From JANJTY01 sp038257155 (lineage in GTDB: Bacteria; Pseudomonadota; Gammaproteobacteria; Xanthomonadales; Xanthomonadaceae), in assembly GCA_038257155.1 (NCBI GenBank), contig JBBSJP010000023.1:1-64000 (forward strand): a stretch of 64,000 bases of DNA, written 5' to 3'. This document shows positions 18,066 through 26,166 of the stretch, piece after piece (the first letter of the stretch is position 1; the number at the start of each line of letters is the position of its first letter). The notes beneath the pieces were generated by a model. It was not told the DNA's origin. It was given only the letters and a program-made list of their open reading frames with translations, and searched no databases. Both the position numbers and the translations under genes were made by a program.

Positions 18066-18575
18066 TGAGCAGCCTCTATCAGTGCACCGCGTCGCGGCCC
18101 TTCGGGCTCGGCGTAAAGACAAGACCGAGACAACCCGCGCGAAGGAAACCTGGGGAAGGAAATCAGGATGAGGAAGTCGAAAATGCTTCCCTCCAAAACG
18201 ACACTCATGGGCGGCCCATCGCACATAGCGCAGGGATCATGCGACCAGACTCGGTCCCCATGGTGCACCACTTGTCCGACAGACGCACGGGCCGGTGGCG
18301 ATGTACAGCGATATTGACCTTGGCCGGGCACGCCAGCTTGAATCTTGTGACGCTGGATTCATTTTCCGGGCATGCCCCACTCAGCAGGTCACCCCACCTG
18401 GCTACCAACCTGCCTCAGGCACACTCAAGTAGCACCGACCAAGGGCTTTCGGTGCTGGCGATCGTCGCGTGATGAGTAAGATACTTTGCGTGAAACTTCC
18501 AGCAGCGCGCCCCTTGGTGCGTCGGGACGTATCGACTTCCCCGTGTTGGCGCGGGCAAAGCAGAGGGGTGGCGTG
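18066..18575. other. Divergent intergenic region upstream of the TonB receptor operon
   Basis: About 510 bases between two divergently transcribed genes. It should hold both promoters. I looked for cobalamin-, c-di-GMP- and iron-type elements and could not support any. No convincing small gene was found. Confidence 0.5.
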
Positions 18576-19244
18576 ATGATGATTCCGGGACGAGTGCGGC
18601 GGAAGCGGGCAATGCTGGGCGAGTTCGTGGTGGTCGTGCTGGGCGTGTTGGTTGCACTCACCCTCGAACAGGTCGTGCTCGACTGGCAGGAGCGTGAGCG
18701 TGCACGAGCCACCTTAGCGGCCATGAACGAGGAACTCTCCGACTACGTGACGGTGTTCCAGATTCGAACCGAGGTTTCCGCGTGCGTGGACCGCAAACTC
18801 GATGAGCTCGAGGCGTTTCTGGCGGGTCCAGAACCGGCGGGTGGCATCGAGGGAATCGGGCGTACGCCGTACTACTTTTCCAGCCGCAGCGGCTGGAGCG
18901 CCGGAGGCCCCGACCTGCTGGCGCGCTACCGCGGACCCCAGGTTGCACGACTGTATGGCGAGGTCTACCAAGGCATGGCGGAGTTCGCTCAGATGGCACA
19001 GCAAGATCAAGGGCATTGGGCGACGATTTCCACACTCGGCACCCGTGCCGGGCCGATCGAGTCGAATCACCGATGGCGCATCGGTGAGGCGATTGCCGGC
19101 GCTCGCAATTCCAACAGGTTGATGTCGGCAATCGCCGACCAGATGCGCGCCCGGATCCAGAGTCTGGAAATACCCGAACCGGCGGCGCTGGTGACTGATC
19201 TGGAATCGCGGCCGATCTGCAAGCCGCTGGTAATCGGGGACTAA
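18576..19244 (+). CDS. Hypothetical membrane-anchored protein
   Basis: The 222-residue product has a basic N-terminus, one hydrophobic segment (EFVVVVLGVLVALTLEQVV, about residues 15-35), then a helical, charged domain starting with a WQERERARATLAAM coiled-coil-like stretch. The start at ATG 18576 is supported by AGAGGGG seven bases upstream; the open frame extends further but lacks such a site. The layout resembles small anchored helical proteins of unknown function common in this order. No catalytic motif is visible. It ends near a shared bidirectional terminator with the convergent redoxin gene. Confidence 0.7.
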   Translation: MMIPGRVRRKRAMLGEFVVVVLGVLVALTLEQVVLDWQERERARATLAAMNEELSDYVTVFQIRTEVSACVDRKLDELEAFLAGPEPAGGIEGIGRTPYYFSSRSGWSAGGPDLLARYRGPQVARLYGEVYQGMAEFAQMAQQDQGHWATISTLGTRAGPIESNHRWRIGEAIAGARNSNRLMSAIADQMRARIQSLEIPEPAALVTDLESRPICKPLVIGD

Positions 19245-19252
19245 GCCGCAAA

Positions 19253-19283
19253 ATGCTGCGGGACGCTCGGCGCCCCGCAGCAT
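19253..19283. terminator. Bidirectional stem-loop terminator
   Basis: ATGCTGCGGG at 19253-19262 pairs perfectly with CCCGCAGCAT at 19274-19283 across an 11-base loop. It sits between convergent genes ending at 19244 (+) and 19296 (-), so it probably terminates both. There is no long T-tract on either side. Confidence 0.75.
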
Positions 19284-19295
19284 CCAGTAACAAGA

Positions 19296-19937
19296 TCAGT
19301 TGGCGTATTTCACATCACACCCGTAAGGCCGCGTCACAGCGACGCTGACGGGCTGACCTGCAGCCAGCTCGGCCAGCGCCTGCGGCACATACTGCGTAGC
19401 CTTCGCGATGTCGGACTTGTCAGCGCTTGGAATGCTGTCGATCGCGCCGGCGTAGCGCAGCACGCCTTCCGGATCGATGATGTACATGTGAGGCGTGGTC
19501 ATGGCGCCGTAGGCACGGCCGGCAGTGCCGTCCGGGTCGAGCAGATAGGCGGTCTGCGCGGCTTTGGCGTCGCTGCGGACCTTCTCGGCGCCGGCCCCGT
19601 CGACGTGCCCCTGCTTGCCAGGCGCCGATGAGTTGACGCTCAGCCAGATGATGTCGCCGGCAGTGGCGTTACGTTGTTGTGCCTGCATGTTCTCGGCGCC
19701 GTAATGCTTCTTGACGAACGGGCAGCCATGATTGGTCCACTCGAGCACGACCGTCTTGCCCGCGAAGTCAGCCAGCGAACGCGTCATTCCGGTTGAATCA
19801 ATCAGCGCCAAGGCCGGGGCAGGTTGGCCGACCTTCGCGGTAGCGGCAGCGGCTATGGCGTCAATATCGACGCCGGGGCCGCAGCCCGTGATGGCTACGG
19901 CGGCGAATGTCAATGCAGCGAGCATCGAGCTTTTCAT
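19296..19937 (-). CDS. Lipoprotein redoxin (AhpC/TSA-thioredoxin fold)
   Basis: The 213-residue protein starts with a lipoprotein signal whose lipobox is AITGC (Cys19). A redoxin domain follows: VGQPAPALALID, then TVVLEWTNHGCPFVKKHYG with the candidate peroxidatic/redox Cys, and TTPHMYIIDPEG. A second Cys sits in the C-terminal RPYGCDVKYAN. Members of this group act as periplasmic thiol-disulphide enzymes. It lies three bases after the DsbD-like gene, so the two form an operon; DsbD probably supplies its electrons. Confidence 0.85.
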   Translation of the reverse strand: MKSSMLAALTFAAVAITGCGPGVDIDAIAAAATAKVGQPAPALALIDSTGMTRSLADFAGKTVVLEWTNHGCPFVKKHYGAENMQAQQRNATAGDIIWLSVNSSAPGKQGHVDGAGAEKVRSDAKAAQTAYLLDPDGTAGRAYGAMTTPHMYIIDPEGVLRYAGAIDSIPSADKSDIAKATQYVPQALAELAAGQPVSVAVTRPYGCDVKYAN

Positions 19938-19940
19938 CGG

Positions 19941-22088
19941 TCAGTCTCCTTCGGTGGGAATGGTAAGCGAACGGATTGCGTCAGCAACGCCGCCCGCGGT
20001 CAGCAGCTGCGGCAGCACGCGAGGCGTGCCACCGCCAGGGGGATAAAGCACGTACAAGGGCACGCCATTGCGGCCGTAGCGCGCCAGGTAGCGCGTGATG
20101 GCCGCGTCGTTGCGCGTCCAGTCGCCCTTGAGGTAGGCGACGTCATGCGCGGCGAGCGCCTCGCGCACGGTGTTGGTGGACAGCGCGACGCGTTCGTTGG
20201 CAAGGCAGGTGATGCACCAGGCCGCGGTCATGTTGACCAGCACCGGCCGGCCCGCGGAGCGCAGCTCGGCGAGACGGTGCTCGCTCCAGGGCTCGACGCC
20301 GGCATCACGGGTGGTCCGCGCATCGACGACCGCCGGCGCCGACAACGGCAGGCCGAACGCGAGCATCAGCGCCGCCGCGGCAACCATGGCAGCCGTCGCA
20401 CGAAATCGCGGCGAGCGCATCGCAGGCCGGCGCGCGAGCAGCCACAGCGCGAACGCCAGCGCGGTCAGTGCGGCAAGCATCCAGGCCATGCCGAGCGGCG
20501 ACGTCTGTTCGCCGTACACCCACAGCAGCCAGACCACGGTGAGGTACAGCGGGAACGCCAGCAGCTGGCGGAAGCCATCCATCCACGGGCCCGGTCGCGG
20601 CAGGGCGCGGGCCAGCGCCGGCACGAAGCCGAGCAGCAACATCGGCGCGGCAAGGCCGAGGCCGAGCGCGGCGAACACCGCGAGTGCCGCGGCGACTGGC
20701 TGCGCCAGTGCCCATCCCAGCGCGGTGCCCATGAACGGCGCAGTACACGGGCTTGCGACGACCACCGCCAGCGCGCCAGTGAAGAACGAGGCGCGCGCGC
20801 CATGTCCTTCCGTCAGTCGCTGGCCGGCACCGGCCAAGCGCCCGCCGAACTCCCACACGCCGGAGAACGACAGCGCCATGGCGAACAGCAACAGGGCGAG
20901 GCCAGCCACGAAGCGCGGCTCCTGCAACTGGAAACCCCAGCCCAGCTGTTCACCACTGGCACGCAGCGCCAGCAGCATGCCGGCCAGCAGCAGAAACGTG
21001 ACGACGACACCCAGGGTGTACCAGCCGCCATGCCGGCGCAGCTCGGCGCGATCGTCAGCCGAGGCCAGCGCGGCCATGGCCTTGATCGACAGCACCGGAA
21101 ACACGCACGGCATCAGGTTCAGGATCAGGCCGCCGATGAAGGCGAACAACAGGGCAGGCAGCAGACCGAGCGAAGGCGGATCGATGGCGTTGCCAACCGC
21201 AGGGGACGACTGTATCGCGGCTCCGACAGTGGCGGCAGCGAAACGCCACGCTGCGCCTTCGCTGTCGACTGCGACCAGGGCGACCTCCCTGGGCAATGCC
21301 GTGAAGTACTCACTCTTTGGCCAACGCGCCTGCCAGCCAGTGCCCGACCTTTGCCACTGCGGCTGAGCGCCGTTGGCAACGACCTCCGGGGTTTCCGGAA
21401 ACCATTGCCACTGCGCTGGAGCCGCAGCGGTTTCGAGTCCGGCCAGAGTCAGGGAGATTGCCTGTGCGTCCTCGACGACCGCAAGCGTCGCCGAAGCCGT
21501 CTGTGGCAGTTCGGCGCGCGCCGCAGTGAAATCCACAGCCCAGCGCGCATCGACCTCAGCGGTCAGCGCGACCGGCAGCGCGAACGCATACTCGGCCTTG
21601 CCGGGAATGCATTCAACCTCGCAGATCAGCCAGGTCGCGGCCGCGCGCACTGACAGTGATGACGCGGCGTAATCGGCGGGAATCGTGACCGAAACCGGCA
21701 GCAGCCGACGCTCGCCGTAGCCGAAGTTGACGATGTCGGCGAGCGCGAAGCGCTGCGGATGCGGCCACGCGATTGGCTCCGCGACGACGCCCTCCGGCAA
21801 AAGGAGCTCCAGTTCGGTTGGCAGCCCCGAATCGCCAGGATTGCGCCAATACGTATGCCAGTGTGGATCGTGCTCCAGCAACAGACCGAGCGTCAGCCGC
21901 GTTCCCGGCACGGCCGCGTTCGCCTCACTGACAAGGCGCGACTGCAGGTGGTCGGTCCGCACCGGGGGCGACGAGGCAGCGACCGTTGCCGACGCCAGCA
22001 GCGCGACGAGCAGGATCAGCAGCGCGACGGGAGCGCGAACGTCCACGATCGAGCAGGCCGGATTCCTCACCTGTGCGTGATGCGACAT
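19941..22088 (-). CDS. DsbD/ScsB-family protein-disulphide reductase
   Basis: About 715 residues from ATG 22088 (a TTG lies two codons upstream). It has a signal/anchor helix, an N-terminal periplasmic DsbD-alpha-like domain (about 40-290), a central DsbD membrane domain of eight helices (about 300-570) with cysteines in NLMPCVFPVLSIK and SPCTAPFMG, and a C-terminal thioredoxin domain with AAWCITCL. It takes electrons from cytoplasmic thioredoxin and passes them to periplasmic partners. The large N-terminal domain points to the ScsB-like variant. The immediately following lipoprotein redoxin is the likely client. Confidence 0.88.
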   Translation of the reverse strand: MSHHAQVRNPACSIVDVRAPVALLILLVALLASATVAASSPPVRTDHLQSRLVSEANAAVPGTRLTLGLLLEHDPHWHTYWRNPGDSGLPTELELLLPEGVVAEPIAWPHPQRFALADIVNFGYGERRLLPVSVTIPADYAASSLSVRAAATWLICEVECIPGKAEYAFALPVALTAEVDARWAVDFTAARAELPQTASATLAVVEDAQAISLTLAGLETAAAPAQWQWFPETPEVVANGAQPQWQRSGTGWQARWPKSEYFTALPREVALVAVDSEGAAWRFAAATVGAAIQSSPAVGNAIDPPSLGLLPALLFAFIGGLILNLMPCVFPVLSIKAMAALASADDRAELRRHGGWYTLGVVVTFLLLAGMLLALRASGEQLGWGFQLQEPRFVAGLALLLFAMALSFSGVWEFGGRLAGAGQRLTEGHGARASFFTGALAVVVASPCTAPFMGTALGWALAQPVAAALAVFAALGLGLAAPMLLLGFVPALARALPRPGPWMDGFRQLLAFPLYLTVVWLLWVYGEQTSPLGMAWMLAALTALAFALWLLARRPAMRSPRFRATAAMVAAAALMLAFGLPLSAPAVVDARTTRDAGVEPWSEHRLAELRSAGRPVLVNMTAAWCITCLANERVALSTNTVREALAAHDVAYLKGDWTRNDAAITRYLARYGRNGVPLYVLYPPGGGTPRVLPQLLTAGGVADAIRSLTIPTEGD

Positions 22089-22522
22089 GGTCAAGCGCTA
22101 GCCTCACGGCATGGAGCGGTTGTCGCTCACTTCAGCACGAGCATAGGAAGCGTCTCATTCAAATGCCATGTGCTGATTGTCATGTGCCGCTCGTGTGCGG
22201 AAGATCGTTCTGCCCATCCGGTGCCGCAAAGGCGGCATGGGATGCCGCGCGCCAACGTAGCAGGTAGGTCGGCACCCCTGTGCCGACATCGGCATGCCGG
22301 GCATCCGAAAGGAGATACGGGAAGTTCTCGGAGAGCGATACGCCTCGTTCCCTCTTTGGGGTCCCGCATTCATTAACGGTGCCGCGAAGGCGGCATGGGA
22401 TGCCGCGCGCCAACGTAGGTCGGCACCCCTGTGCCGACGTCACAGTGCAGGGCAGCGGGAAAAGCGACGCAGGGAATTACTCTCCAGAATACTTCCCCGT
22501 TTTCATTTTCACCCCGCAGTGA
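22089..22522. repeat. Intergenic direct repeat carrying GTCGGCACCCCTGTGCCGAC palindromes
   Basis: A segment of about 65 bases (GGTGCCGC-AAGGCGGCATGGGA, then GTAGGTCGGCACCCCTGTGCC) occurs at about 22219-22286 and again at 22378-22439. Each copy holds a palindrome GGTCGGCACccctGTGCCGAC. No gene is supported in this 434-base gap. These look like REP/ERIC-type elements of the genus. Confidence 0.75.
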
Positions 22523-23638
22523 TCAATCCGTGCGACGTCGCACAACGTCGCCGCTGTCGACCTGGCCCTGCGGTATGGCAAGCCACTGGCTGCCAGTCAG
22601 GCGTTCGAAATCGTTGAAAGGTGAGGGCAGACCATCGGCATCGAAGCCCGCTGCGGTCTTCAGGTCATAGTGCAGGTGAACCAGGAAGGCATCGCCCGAG
22701 AAACCCATTTCGCCAACCTGCTGACCCGCCCCGACCGTGTCGCCCGCTTTCACGGTCACGCTGCCCTGCTTCAGGTGCGCCAGCAGGCTGACCTCGCCAT
22801 CGCCATGATCGATCTCGACGCGGTTGCCCCACATCAGGGACGGATCTGCAACGAACTGCTCGCGACCAAATGGCGGGCGCTGGCCCCTGGCATTGTCCGG
22901 CAGTGCGCTGACCACGCTAATCACCGTGCCGGCAGCCGGTGCCAGCACCGGTGAACCCCAACCGTACCAGTCTTCATTCTTGCTGCCATCGCCCTTGTAC
23001 ATGTTGCCCTGCGCATCGGTGATCACGAAGTCATAGCTGTAGCGCATGAAGTTGCGCGTCCACTTCAGCGCCTGCGCCATCGGGTCTTGCAGGTTCAGTC
23101 GGCGATGGTGGCCATAGAAGTCGTGGCCGTCGTGTACCAGGGCTGGCCCAGCGAGTGGCAAACCAAGACGCGCTTTCGGGGTGAAGGCCTTCGGATGCAC
23201 ATGCACCCGGGCCTGGTACTTGCCGCTGATATCGCCGACATCAAAGCGCATGTCGAAACGCAGGTGCTTCAGGTCCAGCTCTTGAGGAAACGCGTAGAGC
23301 GGATTGAAGATCAGCTGGCTCTGGCCGGGTTCGATGACGCGGTTGGGAATGGTCAGAATGCTCATGCCGTTGGTGCCGAGCCGATACTGGGCGAGCAAGG
23401 TGTCGGCATCGCCCAGCACCGTCACTTCAATGCCGCTCAGCTCGATCTGCTCGGCACTGGTGTTCTGGATGTGGAAATCAAAATTGAGCAGCTGCTGATG
23501 CTTGCCCTGTTCGATCAGAGGCTGCGAGGGCAGCAGCGATACCTGCACGGCGGGGGGCGGCTCGGCTGCGAGGGCATAACCGCCAATCAGCAGGGCAGCA
23601 GCCAGCAGGAAAGTCGAAGTAGGCAGATGGGGCTTCAT
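22523..23638 (-). CDS. M23 (LytM) family peptidase-like periplasmic protein
   Basis: The 371-residue protein begins at ATG 23638 with a signal peptide (LLAAALLIGGYALA). A beta-rich domain covers about 25-210 and a LytM-type domain about 220-350. The WYGWGSPVLAPAAGTV, NRVEIDHGDGEVSLLAHL and FLVHLHYDL segments match the M23 fold, and the HLH motif supplies a zinc ligand. The usual first zinc motif HxxxD reads NEDWYG, so the first His is missing; it may be a non-cleaving regulator or use an alternative ligand. Neighbours give no division or secretion context. Confidence 0.75.
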   Translation of the reverse strand: MKPHLPTSTFLLAAALLIGGYALAAEPPPAVQVSLLPSQPLIEQGKHQQLLNFDFHIQNTSAEQIELSGIEVTVLGDADTLLAQYRLGTNGMSILTIPNRVIEPGQSQLIFNPLYAFPQELDLKHLRFDMRFDVGDISGKYQARVHVHPKAFTPKARLGLPLAGPALVHDGHDFYGHHRRLNLQDPMAQALKWTRNFMRYSYDFVITDAQGNMYKGDGSKNEDWYGWGSPVLAPAAGTVISVVSALPDNARGQRPPFGREQFVADPSLMWGNRVEIDHGDGEVSLLAHLKQGSVTVKAGDTVGAGQQVGEMGFSGDAFLVHLHYDLKTAAGFDADGLPSPFNDFERLTGSQWLAIPQGQVDSGDVVRRRTD

Positions 23639-24584
23639 GGACGGAGTGCTCTGGGGTGCCGAGGGCTGATGGATGCCGAAGACGTGCCCAGGGTTTAAAG
23701 CCGAAGCGAAGATGCCATCGGCGGCCGCCCTGTTCAGACCATCGGTGCATTGCAGAGCAAGCACTCTACGGCAAGGACGGTGCCGAAGCCTGAGACCTCG
23801 TCGGTATCACCACTCTTGCGCGTGTTGGGCTTCGCTGCGCTCAGCACCAACCTACCAGAGCGGCCCTCGTCTTCGTACCAAGCCTCGGAACAAGGCTAGT
23901 CGCGCAGCACGCCCATTCACCTGTTCGTGGTGAGCCTCCTGTCCGCCAATCGACAGACCTGCCCACGGAGCATGAACCAAGTAGACCGAAGACAAGAGCC
24001 CCTCACCCGAGCCTTCGGCCCACCCACCCCTGCCCGCGCGCCTGCATGCGCGCGAGCGGTCGGCGGCTTCGCCGCTACGACGGGCTGTTGCCCGAACGCC
24101 GGCTCGCGGCGTTCGCCGCTCGAAACCCCTGCTCACCCCACACGCGGGAGAGGGGAGATGCCGGTGGGTCTTGAGCCCCTCGCCCGCACGCGGGAGAGGG
24201 GTTGGGGAGAGGGGCTGTAAATGCTCGTCACTCTGCACGGATCAATACTTTGAGGCACGGGTTCATGGAGAGGCGCTGATCGGGGACAGCGCAGCGCCCC
24301 ATTTCACCCGTTCGTGGTGAGGCGCTGATCGAGGACAGCGCAGCGCCCCATTTCACCCGTTCGTGGTGAGGCGCTGATCGAGGACAGCGCAACGCCCCAT
24401 TTCACCCGTTCGTGGTGAGGCGCTGATCGAGGACAGCGCGCAGCGCTGTATCGAGAGCAGCGATCGAACCATCTGCATTGATCCACGCCATCCGGCCAGC
24501 GATTGAATCCGCTTTGGTAGGTTGGTGCTGAGCGCAGCGAAGCCCAACATCAGAAGTGACGAACGCAGACAAACGGACACGGAA
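23639..24584. other. Repeat-rich intergenic region
   Basis: Nearly 950 bases with no supported gene. It contains CGCTGCGCTCAGCACCAACC-type repeats (about 23827-23861 and, inverted, 24514-24550), CACCTGTTCGTGGTGAG at 23920, GGGAGAGGGG-type palindromes at about 24003-24210, and the 49-bp tandem array listed separately. Confidence 0.7.
24271..24441. repeat. 49-bp tandem repeat, about 3.5 copies
   Basis: Units starting AGGCGCTGATCGAGGACAGC begin at 24271, 24320, 24369 and 24418 (partial). Each complete unit ends in TTTCACCCGTTCGTGGTG. They are near-identical, without unique spacers, so this is a minisatellite and not a CRISPR array. Confidence 0.92.
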
Positions 24585-25898
24585 TTACTTCAGTGAGTTA
24601 GTCTCCCCGTTCCCCGTTCCCCGTTCCCCGTTCCCCGTCCCCCGTCCCCCGTTCCCCGCACCGTCACGCGCAACGGCGAACAATGCCGCCACCTGGCTGG
24701 CAAGCGCCTCGAGCTCGGCAAAAGTGACGTTGCTGGTCACCGCCACGACGATGGCGTGCTCGGGGTAGCGGCGCAACGCGGCAGTGCCACCGATGGTGAT
24801 GCCGGGATGGCTGATCATCAGCGTCTCACCAGCCCCGAAGCCCGTCTTTCTCACATCCCAGCCGAGGGCGTAATCGGTCGATGCACCGGAAGGCAGGCTC
24901 ACCGAAGCCTGCAGCAGGTCCGAGGTTGACTGATCAAGCAGCCGATGCTCATCCATTGCGATGCCGAAGCGCACCAGGTCCGAAGGCGTGGACAAGTACA
25001 TTCCCGCCCCGGCCAGACAGGAAAAATCGGTAAAGTCTGGGTGCTCAAGGCCTGAGGCGGTGTTGGCACTGGCGCGCGGGTGATACAGCACCGCGCGCTC
25101 CGGCATCAGGCCAGCGACCAGCGCGGGATCGTCCGGGTCGCCTGGGTAGTCAGGAACCGTAGCCTGCATGCCCAGCGGCGAGAACACCTGCTTGGCCATG
25201 AACGCGTCTAAGGGCAGGCCAGCCGCCTTCTCCACGACCGCGCTGACCAGCACCCAGCCATGGCTGGAGAAGGCAAACTGCGTGCCCGGTTCGAAGCGCA
25301 ACCGATCATCGGCGAATCGCGCCAGCCCCTCGGCAATGCCGTGGAGTTGCGCGGTCGGAGAGCAGCCACCCTCGAGGTGCGGATTGCTGAATCCGGCCGT
25401 GTGTGCCATCGCCTGGCGGGTGCTGATCGGCCCAGACTTGCGTGGGAAGTCCGGCAGATAGTCCTGCACCGGCGCATCCAGATCCAGTTTGCCCTGTGCA
25501 AGCAATACCCCGACGCCAGCCGCAGTGAGCGGAATGGAGACAGCGCCAACGCGGAACTGAGTGCCCGGCGTGATCGGGCGCTTGGCCTCCACATCGGCCC
25601 AGCCGAAGCCGCCGGCCCAGACCAGTTGGCCATCGACGGCAACCGCCAATGAAGCTCCCGGCAGATTGTCCCTCGCGACCAGGCTGCGAGCCAGCCGGCC
25701 CGATTCCGCTGCCGCCAGGGCGAACCGCGGCTCGCCAACCGGCATGGCATGTGCGGGAACACTGGCCGCGTCGACGTGCACGCGCTCGGCAGTAGCGAAC
25801 ATCAGGGCGGGGACGATCACCGCCATCACCAAGAGCAGGGCCGCAGGCACTCCAAACGCCAAAGCCAGCAGTTTCGTGAAGGTGATACGCGCAGCCAT
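24585..25898 (-). CDS. Serine hydrolase/class C beta-lactamase homologue lacking catalytic Ser-Lys
   Basis: The 437-residue protein has one N-terminal membrane helix (10-35) and a beta-lactamase/PBP fold: LARSLVARDNLPGASLAVAV, then KLDLDAPVQDYLPDF, and a C-terminal ISHPGITIGGTAAL with the HxG-type third motif. The SxxK motif should read like GSVSKPxT but reads GAVSIPLT, with Ala119 and Ile122 in place of nucleophile and base. The Tyr-x-Asn motif reads FSS. Catalysis by the usual mechanism is therefore unlikely. The last 28 residues (GNGERGTGNGE repeats) are encoded by a 7-bp simple repeat. Confidence 0.82.
   Translation of the reverse strand: MAARITFTKLLALAFGVPAALLLVMAVIVPALMFATAERVHVDAASVPAHAMPVGEPRFALAAAESGRLARSLVARDNLPGASLAVAVDGQLVWAGGFGWADVEAKRPITPGTQFRVGAVSIPLTAAGVGVLLAQGKLDLDAPVQDYLPDFPRKSGPISTRQAMAHTAGFSNPHLEGGCSPTAQLHGIAEGLARFADDRLRFEPGTQFAFSSHGWVLVSAVVEKAAGLPLDAFMAKQVFSPLGMQATVPDYPGDPDDPALVAGLMPERAVLYHPRASANTASGLEHPDFTDFSCLAGAGMYLSTPSDLVRFGIAMDEHRLLDQSTSDLLQASVSLPSGASTDYALGWDVRKTGFGAGETLMISHPGITIGGTAALRRYPEHAIVVAVTSNVTFAELEALASQVAALFAVARDGAGNGGRGTGNGERGTGNGETNSLK
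24604..24659. repeat. 7-bp simple sequence repeat (TCCCCGT-type, eight units)
   Basis: Eight consecutive heptamers, five exact TCCCCGT and three single-base variants, lie inside the 3' end of the serine-hydrolase-like gene. Because seven is not a multiple of three, loss or gain of one unit would change the reading frame and the C-terminus. Confidence 0.9.
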
Positions 25899-26166
25899 CA
25901 GGGCAATCCGGTCGGGGAGGGGAGTGCTTCAAGGATGACGCGACCCCGGCCCGAGGTCGTGAGCACTCGCTGAGTGCTTCGTAAGCAGGTGATGAGCATC
26001 CCTTGACTGCTGAGTCCAGCCATCGTTCTGCCGGGAAGTCACGTGTCATGGCGCACGCTCCTTCGCGCGACATACTCAAGCCCTTGGGCGCGATCGGCGA
26101 AGGGTCGGCATCGGATCCGAGTGGCGTTATGCTTGACCGAACACGACTTGTCGGGGAGAAGATTCC

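Noticed and set aside
18066..18300. Possible riboswitch upstream of the TonB receptor
   Set aside because: Searched by eye for cobalamin and c-di-GMP core motifs; none could be supported. A covariance-model search would decide.
19824..21653. 609-codon plus-strand frame
   Set aside because: Antisense to the DsbD gene, which carries all expected Cys motifs; composition is Arg/His/Gln-rich.
24271..24441. Possible CRISPR array
   Set aside because: The 49-bp units are contiguous and near-identical with no unique spacers, and no cas genes are present.
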